A stretch of 64,000 nucleotides of DNA from Serratia grimesii NBRC 13537 (GCF_001590905.1 NZ_BCTT01000017.1:62001-126000); one strand, 5' to 3'. Positions 26,215-35,294 are shown, counted from the first letter of the stretch. Made by a program: numbers and translations. The notes: generated by a model not told the origin, from the sequence alone.

Positions 26215-27424
26215 CCCGATTGCGTCCGGCCAACATGCCGAACAGCATTTGCAGCAGCGTCAATCCCAGCAAAATGGCCAGCGGTAACCGCCAGCCTTGC
26301 GTTAGATCGTGCAGCAGACCGAACAACGTTGGCCCTAGCGCCGCCAGAAGATAGCCTACCGATTGCGCCATACCCGACAATTGTGTGGCCTGGTGATGAT
26401 GGCTACTGCGTAGGCCAAAGAAGGACAGTGCCAGCACCAGAGAGCTTCCCGCCCCCAATCCGGCAAAAATCAACCACACCAGCGAATTTTCCGGCCTCAA
26501 TAACAGACCGGCAACGCCGATAAAAATCAGCAGCGAACTGCACAGTGCGATAGCCCGCTGATCCCGTGCACGCGGCAGAATAAATACCATGACGAAGTTA
26601 GCAACGATCGCCACCAGTTGATAAATAAACAGCTCAAAACCCGCCTGTTGCGGCGAGGTGCCGTGGCTGGCGGCAAAGGCACTGAACCAACCGATAATGG
26701 TGTAGAAGGTAATGGACTGTAAGCCCATAAACAGCGCGACTTGCCAACCAAGCGCACTGCCCCAAGGGGAGCGGGATGGCACAGGTTGAACGACGGGAGT
26801 GGTGCTGCGCATGGACGTGGCGGGGCGGCGCAGTTGCGGCAGCCAGACAATCAACGCCAATAAAGCCGGTAGGCTCCAACACAGCAAGGAAAAACGCCAG
26901 CCTAGATTGTTCAGTGCTGCCAGCGGTACGGCCAGGCCAGAAGCGGTAGCCGCGACCAGCGACATCACGGCGGCATAGCCTGCAATCATCGCGGCGGCCC
27001 GTTGCGGGAAGTCGCGTTTCACCAATGTCGGCAACACCACGTTGGCAAATGCGATAGCGGCGCCAATCAAAACACTGCCCAGCCACAGCATGCCGGTTTG
27101 CGGCAGGGAACGTAGCACAATGCCGGTAACCAACAGTAATAGCGCCATACCCAGAGTGCGTTCAATACCCATACGTTTGGCCAGGCCGGGTGTCACTGGT
27201 GATAACACAGCGAACAGGATCAGCGGCAGTGAGTTAAGCAGGCCAGCCGAGGTAGCGGACAGGGCCAACTGCTGTTGGATTTGTTCCAGTAATGGGCCAA
27301 CGCTGGTCAGTGCGGCCCGCAGGTTGGCCGCAACCAACATAATGCCGCAGATCAGTAATAAGGGATGGCGTAACCGGCTGCGTTTTATAGCGGCAGACGT
27401 TTGGGGTAAGGCAGAATGGGGCAT
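26204..27424 (-). CDS. MFS transporter of the CynX/NimT family
   Basis: A 406-residue, 12-helix transporter resembling E. coli NimT (YeaN, 2-nitroimidazole exporter) and CynX (cyanate). Matching stretches are AANLRAALTSVGPLLEQIQ at TM1, SAGLLNSLPLILFAVLSPV, LPTLVKRDFPQRAAAMIAG and LSGMAQSVGYLLAALGP. The start at ATG 27424 was preferred (GCGAGGAACTC in front; the 11 upstream residues look non-native). It is monocistronic and convergent with the small-gene pair, overlapping it by 11 bases at the 3' ends. Substrate unknown; NimT-type members export drug-like anions or amides. Confidence 0.83.
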   Translation of the reverse strand: MPHSALPQTSAAIKRSRLRHPLLLICGIMLVAANLRAALTSVGPLLEQIQQQLALSATSAGLLNSLPLILFAVLSPVTPGLAKRMGIERTLGMALLLLVTGIVLRSLPQTGMLWLGSVLIGAAIAFANVVLPTLVKRDFPQRAAAMIAGYAAVMSLVAATASGLAVPLAALNNLGWRFSLLCWSLPALLALIVWLPQLRRPATSMRSTTPVVQPVPSRSPWGSALGWQVALFMGLQSITFYTIIGWFSAFAASHGTSPQQAGFELFIYQLVAIVANFVMVFILPRARDQRAIALCSSLLIFIGVAGLLLRPENSLVWLIFAGLGAGSSLVLALSFFGLRSSHHHQATQLSGMAQSVGYLLAALGPTLFGLLHDLTQGWRLPLAILLGLTLLQMLFGMLAGRNRVIH

Positions 27425-27939
27425 GAGTTCCTCGCACCAGGGCATGCAGTCAATCAATGCTGCACGGCATGATGCGTTGATTGACGTTAACGCTTACGTA
27501 CCGACAGTTGGCCGATATCTGCGCGCAAGTGTAGGGGAAGATCCCCCGGCCTGACAAGGGGGCGCTGAAACGGCAGAGACGCAATTCTGGTGTTTGCGAG
27601 GAAAGGTTAAGGAAGCATAATTGCTATTATGTGATCCCGATCACCTGATGAATTAAAAGTCAGCCAGGTAGACGGTTACACCACCGCTTTCGTTTTCTGC
27701 ATATCGTCGGGCTCTTCATCCCGGCAACTGCGCCCGCTCTGATTTTTCACTTTGCCTTTCTCTGTCCTTAAAAATTTTCACTTCATTTCGATTCGAAAGG
27801 TTTTTAGCCAATTTTTCTGCTAAAACAGCGCTGTAGCCCCGATCACAATTTCATTGCTTTCGCTTTGCTGTAATGCCAGCGCAGTAGAGCGAAAGCCATC
27901 TTCTCCCCGGCCCGGCCGGAAACCTGAGGACCGCAGCTC
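27425..27939. promoter_or_regulatory. Control region of the aga operon: CRP-type site and tandem operator candidates
   Basis: A CRP-like site TGTGATCCCGATCACC lies at 27630-27645. Two direct-repeat boxes, TTTTTCACTTTGCCTTTCTC at 27743-27762 and ATTTTCACTTCATTTCGATT at 27774-27793, resemble the T/C-rich operator of the DeoR-family repressor AgaR. The second merges into a TTTCGATTCGAAAG near-palindrome. Together they suggest catabolite activation plus AgaR repression, as known for E. coli aga promoters. No ORF is credible here. Confidence 0.6.
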
Positions 27940-28713
27940 ATGCCAGTGAATACCGCAAAACGACGTGAACACATTATTGATCTGTTATGCGAACACGGAA
28001 GCGTGCGCGTGGAGCAGCTCAGCAAACAATTTGCAGTATCCACGGTGACGATCCGCAACGATCTGCGCTTTCTGGAACGAAAAGGGTGTGCGCTGCGGGC
28101 TTACGGCGGCGCGATGCTCAATCAACAATTCGCCTTCGATCGTCCGTTACATGACAAGGGGCGGTTAAACCGCGACGTGAAGTCGCAGATCGCGAGCGTA
28201 GCGGCAAGCTATGTGCGTGATGGTGATGCGCTGATCCTCGATTCCGGTTCCACCACCACTCAGATAGTGCCGTTCCTGAAAGGGCGACGCGATTTGGTGG
28301 TGATGACCAATGCGCTGAACATTGCTTATGAGCTTTCAGGTAACGATGGGGTGGAGGTGATGGTGCTGGGTGGCAGTGTGCGCCGTAACTCCTACTCGCT
28401 CTACGGTCCAGCTGCCGAGCAGCAATTGCGCCAGTACCGTTTCGACAAATTGTTTTTGGGGGTCGACGGTTTCGATCTGGCTGCCGGTATTACCACGCCT
28501 CACCCCGGTGAGGCACACCTTAACCGTGTGATGTGTGAGGTGGCGCGCGAGATCATCGCCGTGGCGGATGCCAGCAAGTTTGGTCGCAAGAGCTTTTGCA
28601 TGATTCGTGAAGCTGGACAAATTCATCGGCTGATTACCGACAGCCTTCTTCCGTACGATTACGAGCGGGCGTTAACCGAGTTGGGCGTGGAGGTTGTCAT
28701 CGCCGATCGGTAG
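27940..28713 (+). CDS. agaR: DeoR family repressor AgaR
   Basis: A 257-residue repressor. The N-terminal DeoR HTH (residues 1-58; RREHIIDLLCEHGSVRVEQL then FAVSTVTIRNDLRFLERKG) is followed by the sugar-phosphate-binding domain (about 75-235) with DSGSTTTQIVPFL, FLGVDGFDLAAGITT and ADASKFGRKSF. This closely resembles AgaR, which represses N-acetylgalactosamine/galactosamine genes until GalNAc-6-P or GalN-6-P accumulates. It is the first gene of the agaR-kbaZ-agaVWEF cluster, all on one strand, 23 bases before kbaZ. The upstream region has two T/C-rich boxes that could be its operators. Confidence 0.9.
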   Translation: MPVNTAKRREHIIDLLCEHGSVRVEQLSKQFAVSTVTIRNDLRFLERKGCALRAYGGAMLNQQFAFDRPLHDKGRLNRDVKSQIASVAASYVRDGDALILDSGSTTTQIVPFLKGRRDLVVMTNALNIAYELSGNDGVEVMVLGGSVRRNSYSLYGPAAEQQLRQYRFDKLFLGVDGFDLAAGITTPHPGEAHLNRVMCEVAREIIAVADASKFGRKSFCMIREAGQIHRLITDSLLPYDYERALTELGVEVVIADR

Positions 28714-28736
28714 TACGGCGCCTGCGTGGGGGATTC

Positions 28737-30020
28737 ATGCAGCAGTTGTTACAGCTTATTGAGCAGCACAAGGCCGGAAAACCGGTTGGGATATTTTCCG
28801 TTTGTTCCGCTCACCCCTGGGTGCTGAAAGCAGCCCTGCGGCAGGCCAAAGAGCGTGGTACGCCAGTGCTGGTTGAGGCCACATCGAATCAGGTCAATCA
28901 ATTTGGCGGCTACACTGGCCAAACCGCGGAGCAATTCCGCGATGCCCTGTGGCTGTTGGCAGATGAGGTAGGGCTGGCGCGTGATCGTCTCTGGTTAGGG
29001 GGCGACCATCTCGGCCCGAATGCCTGGCAGGATCGCCCGGCAGAAGAGGCGATGATGCTGGCAGAAACACTAATCGATGATTATGTCCGTGCCGGCTTTC
29101 GTAAAATTCACCTTGATTGCTCCATGTCTTGCGCTGGCGACCCTTTCCCTTTGAATGATGAAACGGTGGCCACTCGCGCAGCGCGATTGTGTGCCGTTGC
29201 AGAACGTGCCTGGCAGGAAAGCGGCGGTGAGGCACCGGTGTATGTCATCGGCACTGAAGTACCGGTGCCAGGTGGCGCACAGGAAGCGCTGGAAGGTATG
29301 CAGGTCACTACGCCACAAGCCGTACAGCAAACGCTTGACGTTCACCGGCAGGCTTGGCAACAAGCAGAATTGGTCGATGCCTGGACGCGAACCATTGCGC
29401 TGGTGGTGCAGCCGGGTGTCGAGTTTGATCATCACAGCGTGGAACACTACCAACCGCAGCGTGCCCATGCGCTAAGCCGTTTTATCGAACGGCAACCGGG
29501 TATGGTTTACGAGGCACACTCAACGGATTACCAACCCCCACAGGCCTACCGGCAGCTGGTGAGCGACCATTTCGCCATCCTGAAAGTCGGCCCAGCGCTG
29601 ACTTTTGCCCTGCGCGAGGCGCTGTTCGCCCTGGATCATATTGAACGTGAATGGTTGGGCGAGCATCAGTCGGCACAGCTGTGTGCCACGCTGGAACAGG
29701 TGATGCGCGAGCAACCACAGCAGTGGAGCCGTTATTACCACGGCAATCCGCATCAACAATATCTCGACCGCCACTACAGTCTGAGTGACCGGGTACGTTA
29801 CTACTGGCCGCAACCGCAGGTCCAGCAGGCAGTGGAACAGCTGGTAGACAATTTGCGTCGTCATCCCGTCCCGTTGGCGCTGTTGAGTCAATATCTGCCC
29901 GATCAGGCCCGTGCAATGAATGCAGGTGAGCTAAGCGAGGATCCCCAGGATTGGGTGATGCACAAGGTGACGCAGGTGCTCAATGATTACCATGCCGCCT
30001 GTTATCCGGAGGTGCATTGA
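28737..30020 (+). CDS. kbaZ: D-tagatose-1,6-bisphosphate aldolase subunit KbaZ
   Basis: A 427-residue member of the GatZ/KbaZ family, the non-catalytic subunit needed for stability and full activity of the class II aldolase KbaY (GatY). Recognisable stretches are GIFSVCSAHPWVLKAALRQA, VLVEATSNQVNQFGGYTG, LWLGGDHLGPNAWQ and IHLDCSMSCAGD. Length is normal and the frame is intact. Its partner kbaY, which in E. coli lies at the end of the aga cluster, is not in this window, so this subunit depends on an aldolase encoded elsewhere or has another role. agaV follows at once: the stop codon and the agaV ATG are one base apart. Confidence 0.92.
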   Translation: MQQLLQLIEQHKAGKPVGIFSVCSAHPWVLKAALRQAKERGTPVLVEATSNQVNQFGGYTGQTAEQFRDALWLLADEVGLARDRLWLGGDHLGPNAWQDRPAEEAMMLAETLIDDYVRAGFRKIHLDCSMSCAGDPFPLNDETVATRAARLCAVAERAWQESGGEAPVYVIGTEVPVPGGAQEALEGMQVTTPQAVQQTLDVHRQAWQQAELVDAWTRTIALVVQPGVEFDHHSVEHYQPQRAHALSRFIERQPGMVYEAHSTDYQPPQAYRQLVSDHFAILKVGPALTFALREALFALDHIEREWLGEHQSAQLCATLEQVMREQPQQWSRYYHGNPHQQYLDRHYSLSDRVRYYWPQPQVQQAVEQLVDNLRRHPVPLALLSQYLPDQARAMNAGELSEDPQDWVMHKVTQVLNDYHAACYPEVH

Positions 30021-30021
30021 A

Positions 30022-30498
30022 ATGCCAAATATCCTGATGACGCGTATCGATAACCGCCTGGTGCACGGCCAGGTCGGCGTGACCTGGACCAATACCTTGG
30101 GTGCCAATCTGGTGGTTGTCGCCAACGATGAAGCTGCCGCCGATCCCGTGCAACAAAACCTGATGGACATGGTGGTGGCTGAAGGGGTGCAGACGCGCTA
30201 TTTCACGCTGCAGAAAACCATCGACGTGATCCACAAAGCGGCAGATCGGCAGAAAATCTTTTTGGTATGTAAAACGCCGCAGGATGTTTTGCAACTGGTG
30301 CAGGGTGGGGTGCCGATCCGTTTCGTGAACGTCGGCAACATGCATTTCGCCGAGGGTAAGCGACAGGTGCATAAAACGGTCTCACTGGATGACGATGACG
30401 TTGCCGCTTTTCGCGAGTTGGCTGCGCTTGGTGTCGAGTGTGAGGTACGCCGGGTGCCGGATGAAGCGGGTGAGGCGATCGGCAAACTGTTGTTTTGA
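30022..30498 (+). CDS. agaV: PTS amino-sugar transporter subunit IIB (AgaV)
   Basis: A 158-residue mannose-family EIIB that transfers phosphate from EIIA to the incoming sugar. The phospho-acceptor histidine lies in RLVHGQVGVTW at about residue 15. The later FVNVGNMHFAEGK and DDDDVAAFRELAALGVECEVRRVP are family-typical. The ATG at 30022 was chosen over an upstream in-frame start inside kbaZ because GGAGGTGCATTGAA supplies the ribosome binding site. It lies between kbaZ and agaW in a tightly packed operon. Homology points to N-acetylgalactosamine rather than mannose or sorbose. Confidence 0.9.
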   Translation: MPNILMTRIDNRLVHGQVGVTWTNTLGANLVVVANDEAAADPVQQNLMDMVVAEGVQTRYFTLQKTIDVIHKAADRQKIFLVCKTPQDVLQLVQGGVPIRFVNVGNMHFAEGKRQVHKTVSLDDDDVAAFRELAALGVECEVRRVPDEAGEAIGKLLF

Positions 30499-30512
30499 GG
30501 TCGGGGGTAATC

Positions 30513-31292
30513 ATGTTGACTGATGCATTATTGATTGCGCTATTGGCAGGATTGGCAGGGGTCGATCTGTTTGATGGTCTGACCCACTTCCATCGTCCGG
30601 TAGTGCTGGGGCCGCTGGTCGGTCTGATTCTGGGGGACGTTTACACCGGCCTGTTGGTCGGGGGCACGTTGGAATTGGTGTGGATGGGTATGGTGCCGCT
30701 GGCGGGAGCTCAGCCCCCGAATGTGGTGATTGGCGGGGTGATTGGCACAGCATTCGCCATTCTGACCAAGGCAGATCCTAAGGTAGCGATCGGCGTTGCA
30801 GTGCCGTTTTCGATTGCAGTACAGGGCTGTATTACGCTGTTGTTCACCTTGTTTTCGCCAATGATGCACCGTTGCGACCGTATGGTGAAAGAACTGAACT
30901 GGCGCGGTATCGAACGGGTGAATTATCTCGGTATTGCCATCCTGTTTACGTTCTATTTTGTGGTGGCGTTTTTGCCGATTTATTTCGGTGCCGACGCGGC
31001 CAGCGCCATGGTGCAAAAGGCGCCGGTTTGGCTGTTGGATGGCCTGGCGGTAGCGGGCGGTATGATGCCGGCGATTGGTTTCTCATTACTGATGAAAGTG
31101 ATGATGAAAAAAACCTACGTGGCCTACTTCATCCTTGGTTTTATTTCCGTCACCTTCCTGAAATTGCCCATTCTGGCAGTAGCGCTGGGCGCGCTGGCGA
31201 TCGCATTGATCGATTTCTTTAACAGTCAACGGGCCGGTGCGGATTCGCCCAAACAGCCTGTACAACAGGAGGATGCTGAAGATGGCATTTAA
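30513..31292 (+). CDS. agaW: PTS amino-sugar transporter subunit IIC (AgaW)
   Basis: A 259-residue mannose-family EIIC with about seven to eight membrane helices, forming with IID the sugar channel. LLAGLAGVDLFDGLTHFHRP and the GGTLELVWMGMVPLAGAQPPNVVIGG region in parts are characteristic. Start ATG 30513 follows a GGGGG Shine-Dalgarno. In E. coli K-12 agaW is truncated; this copy is full length. Its 3' end overlaps the start of agaE by 11 bases, indicating translational coupling. Confidence 0.9.
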   Translation: MLTDALLIALLAGLAGVDLFDGLTHFHRPVVLGPLVGLILGDVYTGLLVGGTLELVWMGMVPLAGAQPPNVVIGGVIGTAFAILTKADPKVAIGVAVPFSIAVQGCITLLFTLFSPMMHRCDRMVKELNWRGIERVNYLGIAILFTFYFVVAFLPIYFGADAASAMVQKAPVWLLDGLAVAGGMMPAIGFSLLMKVMMKKTYVAYFILGFISVTFLKLPILAVALGALAIALIDFFNSQRAGADSPKQPVQQEDAEDGI

Positions 31293-32175
31293 TGATTCCG
31301 ACGACGTGCTGGCACAAAAAGCGGAGAAGCGTTTAGCACAGGCACTGGCCACCAGCCAGGTCGAGCAGGATGACTACGTCGATAGTCAACCCGCGGAGGC
31401 GTTGACCCGTGGAGATATCAACCGCATGGCTTGGCGTTCGTTGCTGTTGCAGGCGTCGTTTAACTATGAACGTATGCAGGCCGGTGGCTGGCTGTATCAG
31501 TTGATCCCGGCGTTGCGCAAGATTCACCGCAATCCGCAGGATCTGTCCAACTCGATGAAAATGCACATGGAGTTTATCAATGTGCACCCGTTTGACGTCA
31601 CCTTCCTCTCCGGATTGGTGTTGGCAATGGAACAAAATAAGGAGAAAATTTCCACCATTCGCGCAGTAAAAGTGGCGCTGATGGGGCCACTGGGGGGCAT
31701 TGGCGACGCGCTGTTTTGGCTGACGCTACTGCCGATCTGTGCCGGGATTGGTGCCTCACTGGCGCTGGAGGGGAGCCTGTTCGGGCCGATCGTATTCCTC
31801 CTGTTGTTTAACGTTTTCCATTTCGGTTTGCGCTTCGGGCTTGCGCATTACGGTTATCAGGCTGGTACCAGTGCGTTGGCGCTGCTGAAAACGCACACCC
31901 GACGAATATCCCACGCTGCTTCGATTGTCGGCATGACGGTGATCGGTGCGTTGGTGGCCTCATACGTTCATCTTTCCACCCCGCTGGTGATGCATGCCGG
32001 CAAGGCCAGTGTGGCGTTACAGACCGACGTGCTGGACAAGCTGATGCCCAACCTGTTGCCTCTGTGCTTTACGCTGCTGATTTTCTTCCTGATGAAGCGT
32101 GGTTTTTCACCCGTGAAATTGATTGGTGTGACGGTGGTGATTGGGGTTGTGGGCAAGTTTATCGGTTTATTGTGA
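31282..32175 (+). CDS. agaE: PTS amino-sugar transporter subunit IID (AgaE)
   Basis: A 297-residue mannose-family EIID. GDINRMAWRSLLLQASFNYERMQAGG in parts, then KMHMEFINVHPFDVTFLSGLVLAMEQNK and LMGPLGGIGDALFW are hallmark stretches; the C-terminal part is membrane-embedded. Start ATG 31282 was preferred because AGGAGG lies nine bases upstream, inside agaW. It pairs with IIC in the membrane. In E. coli K-12 agaE is interrupted in relation to the deletion that removed EIIA; here it is intact and followed directly by agaF. Confidence 0.9.
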   Translation: MAFNDSDDVLAQKAEKRLAQALATSQVEQDDYVDSQPAEALTRGDINRMAWRSLLLQASFNYERMQAGGWLYQLIPALRKIHRNPQDLSNSMKMHMEFINVHPFDVTFLSGLVLAMEQNKEKISTIRAVKVALMGPLGGIGDALFWLTLLPICAGIGASLALEGSLFGPIVFLLLFNVFHFGLRFGLAHYGYQAGTSALALLKTHTRRISHAASIVGMTVIGALVASYVHLSTPLVMHAGKASVALQTDVLDKLMPNLLPLCFTLLIFFLMKRGFSPVKLIGVTVVIGVVGKFIGLL

Positions 32176-32185
32176 GGAAAGGGTT

Positions 32186-32620
32186 ATGCCAGGCATTGTG
32201 ATTACCGGCCATGGCGGCTTCGCCAGCGGGCTGTTGCAGGCGGTTGAGCAAGTGGTGGGGCCGCAGGAGAATTGCGTCGCGGTCAATTTTCCCGAACAGA
32301 TGAACACCACCCAGTTAAAAGCGGCGCTGAGCGCCGCGCTGGCTGAGGTGACGCAACCGGACGGTGTGGTATTTCTCACTGACATGCTCGGCGGTTCACC
32401 GTTCCGCTGTGCCAGTGAACTGGCTGACGTGCACGGGGATTGTGAGGTGTTGACGGGAGTGAATATGCAGTTGGCGGCAGAAATGATGCTGGAACGGGAA
32501 GGGTTGAGTCTGGATGAGTTTCGTGAAGTGGCACTGGCATGCGGCAAACGCGGCCTGACCAGTCTATGGCATGAAAGACGCCGGGTAAAATGCGAGGACG
32601 TGCAAACTGACGGCATCTGA
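32186..32620 (+). CDS. agaF: PTS amino-sugar transporter subunit IIA (AgaF)
   Basis: A 144-residue mannose-family EIIA, phosphorylated by HPr at the histidine in ITGHGGFASG (residue 9) and passing phosphate to AgaV. FLTDMLGGSPFRCASEL is the family's second signature. GAGGAAAGGGTT gives a strong ribosome binding site for ATG 32186. It is the last gene of the cluster. A stable hairpin follows nine bases after the stop, so no agaA, agaS or kbaY is co-transcribed, unlike in E. coli. Confidence 0.9.
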   Translation: MPGIVITGHGGFASGLLQAVEQVVGPQENCVAVNFPEQMNTTQLKAALSAALAEVTQPDGVVFLTDMLGGSPFRCASELADVHGDCEVLTGVNMQLAAEMMLEREGLSLDEFREVALACGKRGLTSLWHERRRVKCEDVQTDGI

Positions 32621-32628
32621 GGAAAACG

Positions 32629-32652
32629 GGACGCCGCCAGTGGGCGGCGTCC
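32629..32652. terminator. Hairpin ending the aga cluster
   Basis: A perfect 10-bp GC-rich stem GGACGCCGCC / GGCGGCGTCC, loop AGTG, between convergent agaF and the ABC transporter gene. There is no long T-run on either strand. Confidence 0.65.
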
Positions 32653-32658
32653 GGTAGG

Positions 32659-34395
32659 TTAATCTGCCACAGGCAGTGGGCTCAGTGACATGCGGGCCGG
32701 TTGGTTTTCTTCTGCGCGGCTAAAACGCCAACAGCTTTGATGATATTTCGCCACGCTGTTGCGGTGCGCCACGCTGACCAGTGTCACCTGCGGTAACTCA
32801 TCCACCAATAAACAATACATCAGTTGTTCTGTCTCATCGTCTAGCGCGCTGGTGGCTTCGTCGAGGAATAAAATGTCTGGACGGGTCAGAATGGCGCGGG
32901 CGAATGCTAGCCGTTGTTGTTCACCCGGCGACAGGCGGTGACTCCAGTTAGCGCTGGTATCCAGCCAGCGTTGCAGATGCTTCAGACGGCAATTTTCCAA
33001 GACTTTCAACAATTGCTCATCACTGTATTCGGCTGCAAGGTGCGGATAACTCAGTGCTTCCCGCAGCGTACCGATCGGAATATAACTGCGCTGTGGCAGA
33101 AATAGGGTACTACTGGCGGCGTCGCGACCAATCGCACCGGAGCCATATGGCCAGATACCGGCGATAGCGCGCAGCAGCGTGGATTTACCGCAGCCCGATG
33201 GACCGACGATCAGTACGCGCTCGCCGCGTTTCAGTGTCATCGAGGTTGGGTCCAGTAAACTCTGGCCGTCTGGCAACTGTAGACTGAGACGATCGAGGAT
33301 CACCGGTTGACCGTTTTCCTGCTGCAATTGAATGCCACGTTGCTGATAGTGCACCTGTTCCACCGCAGCGTTAAAACCGGCAAGACGGTTAACACAGGCT
33401 TTCCAGGTTGCCAAATCGCTGAAGGCATCAATAAACCACGACAACGCTCCCTGGACCTGACCAAAGGCGGAGGCGATCTGCATCATGCCACCCATTTGGA
33501 TGGCCCCGGAGAAATAGCGCGGAGCGGCTACTAACATTGGGAAAACAATGGCGAATTGACTGTAGAAGTTAGAGGCGATATTGAGCCGTCGGGTAATGCG
33601 CATAATTGACCACCAGTTGGCGCGAATGGTGTCAAAGCGGTCGCCCAGCTGCTGTGCTTCGCGCGGTTCACCCTGATACAGCGCAATCGCATCGTTGTTT
33701 TCACGGATGCGGATCAGGCCGAAACGAAAGTTTGCCTCATAACGCTCCTGATTAAAGCCGAGTTGGACCAATGGTTTGCCGACCCACCAGATTAATAGTG
33801 AACCCAGCACCGCATACAAGAGGGCAAACCACACCATGTAACCAGGCAGGGTAATAGCATGCTGGTGAATGATAAATGTCATTGGCCCACTGACGTGCCA
33901 GAGAATGGTGATAAAAGAAAACAGGGTCACCAGACTGGAAAGCAGCCCGAGAGACAACGACAGTGTGTATTGTGTCAGGACGTTGAGATCCTCGGCGATA
34001 CGTTGGTCGGGGTTATCAACGATCTGCTGTTGCTCGGTATGGTAATAGGCCTGATGTGCCAACCATTTTCCCATGAACTTCTCTGTCATCCAGCGCCGCC
34101 AGCGCATTTGCAGGCCTTGCGTCAGATAAATTTTATACACCGCCAGTACGATGAAAATGAGCGCCAGATAGGTAAAGCGCCAAAGCTGTGCCTTGAATAC
34201 CGGGTAGTTTTTATTTTGCAGCGCGTCATAGAACACTTGGTTCCATTGGTTGATCAATACGCTGATATACACCAACCCGAGCGACAGGACGATGATGGCG
34301 ATCAGCATCGACCAGGCCCGCCATTTTTCTTCCGAAATCCAGAATGGCTTTATCAATTGCCAGACGGCATGTTTAGAGGTAGGGGTAGTGTTCAT
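32659..34395 (-). CDS. SbmA/YddA-like ABC transporter (fused permease-ATPase)
   Basis: A 578-residue protein with an N-terminal SbmA/BacA-type membrane domain (about residues 20-330; LINQWNQVFYDALQNKNYPVF and NPDQRIAEDLN are diagnostic) and a C-terminal ATPase with Walker A GPSGCGKST, signature LSPGEQQRLAFARA, Walker B ILFLDEATSALDDE and H-loop VAHRNSV. It resembles E. coli YddA and the ABCD (peroxisomal) subfamily; BacA-related members import peptides or handle very-long-chain fatty acids or B12. Start at MNTTPTSKHA (34395) was chosen; upstream in-frame ATGs (34428, 34530) lack ribosome binding sites. Monocistronic; substrate unknown. Confidence 0.83.
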   Translation of the reverse strand: MNTTPTSKHAVWQLIKPFWISEEKWRAWSMLIAIIVLSLGLVYISVLINQWNQVFYDALQNKNYPVFKAQLWRFTYLALIFIVLAVYKIYLTQGLQMRWRRWMTEKFMGKWLAHQAYYHTEQQQIVDNPDQRIAEDLNVLTQYTLSLSLGLLSSLVTLFSFITILWHVSGPMTFIIHQHAITLPGYMVWFALLYAVLGSLLIWWVGKPLVQLGFNQERYEANFRFGLIRIRENNDAIALYQGEPREAQQLGDRFDTIRANWWSIMRITRRLNIASNFYSQFAIVFPMLVAAPRYFSGAIQMGGMMQIASAFGQVQGALSWFIDAFSDLATWKACVNRLAGFNAAVEQVHYQQRGIQLQQENGQPVILDRLSLQLPDGQSLLDPTSMTLKRGERVLIVGPSGCGKSTLLRAIAGIWPYGSGAIGRDAASSTLFLPQRSYIPIGTLREALSYPHLAAEYSDEQLLKVLENCRLKHLQRWLDTSANWSHRLSPGEQQRLAFARAILTRPDILFLDEATSALDDETEQLMYCLLVDELPQVTLVSVAHRNSVAKYHQSCWRFSRAEENQPARMSLSPLPVAD

Positions 34396-34586
34396 GGGAT
34401 CCCATAAATTATGCATTTTCTTCAGCATGGGCCGGGGGCAAGTAACAAACAAACCTGGACTGTAAGCAGTTTTAACGCAGCTAACCGTTTGAAATATTGC
34501 GACTGAATCGTCAAGGGTGATGCCATGCACGATGACGGTTATACTGGCGCCGAAATTTGGGTTGTTTATTGCGGAAAGGATAAGTG

Positions 34587-35294
34587 ATGAAGGCGTTGGT
34601 TCCCCTGCTATTGGCCTATGGCGTGCTTGCCAGCGATCAGGCTATGGCACAGATTGATGAGCCGGATATTAATGCCGATTGTCACAAGGTGGCGAGCTAC
34701 GCTGAACTTGGGAAAAGCGCGTATAAGCGTGGCGATTATTCGCGTGCCGCTGATATTTTCCGCGATCAGGCTGCCTGGAGCGAGTTTTGTGGTCTGGACG
34801 AGCAGGCGACGGCCACGGCCTACAATAACGTGGCATTGGCACTGATGCATGCCGGTGAACTGCTCAAGGCCCGCGCTTATTTAGAACTGGCACCGCAAGA
34901 CAGTAAATCCCAACATAACCTAAAGCTGTTGCAACAGCGGTTAGCGAAGCAGCCGCCGTTGGATGGGCCTGGTGGTATCTACTGGCAATACGCCGGGCGT
35001 GGCGTCTGGAGTGAAGTGGACATCAAACCGCAGGATGGACACTGGTTGATTAACTATTCCGGGTATTACATGCCACAGATGGGGCTGTATTACGGACCGA
35101 ATATGGGGGAATTCGCCGAGGTGCTGCCGATTGAGCATGGCAAAGCGGTATACCATCAGCGGGAACCGGAGGACGCAATGGCATGTGATGTGTCTATGCA
35201 GTTCAGGGCTGACTCGTTGGACATGCACACCCATGGTGACTGCGGTTTTGGTTTTAACGTACGGGCTGAAGGGCGCTTTGTGCGGGTTGAATAG
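34587..35294 (+). CDS. Secreted protein of unknown function with TPR-like helices
   Basis: A 235-residue protein with a signal peptide (LVPLLLAYGVLASDQAMAQ, probable cleavage after AMA). Residues 30-115 form paired helices resembling one or two tetratricopeptide units (YAELGKSAYKRGDYSRAADIF, TAYNNVALALMHAGELLKARAYLEL). The rest is predicted beta-rich with many aromatic residues (GYYMPQMGLYYGPNMG). Three to four cysteines (ADCHK, EFCGL, MACDV, GDCGF) could form periplasmic disulfides, and a DsbA-family gene lies next door, convergent. I do not recognise a named family. AAGGATAAGTG precedes the ATG. Confidence 0.7.
   Translation: MKALVPLLLAYGVLASDQAMAQIDEPDINADCHKVASYAELGKSAYKRGDYSRAADIFRDQAAWSEFCGLDEQATATAYNNVALALMHAGELLKARAYLELAPQDSKSQHNLKLLQQRLAKQPPLDGPGGIYWQYAGRGVWSEVDIKPQDGHWLINYSGYYMPQMGLYYGPNMGEFAEVLPIEHGKAVYHQREPEDAMACDVSMQFRADSLDMHTHGDCGFGFNVRAEGRFVRVE

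Noticed and set aside
33859-34407. Long ORF (182 codons) opposite the SbmA/YddA-like gene
   Set aside because: Antisense shadow of a protein with clear ABC-transporter motifs; its own translation shows no domain.
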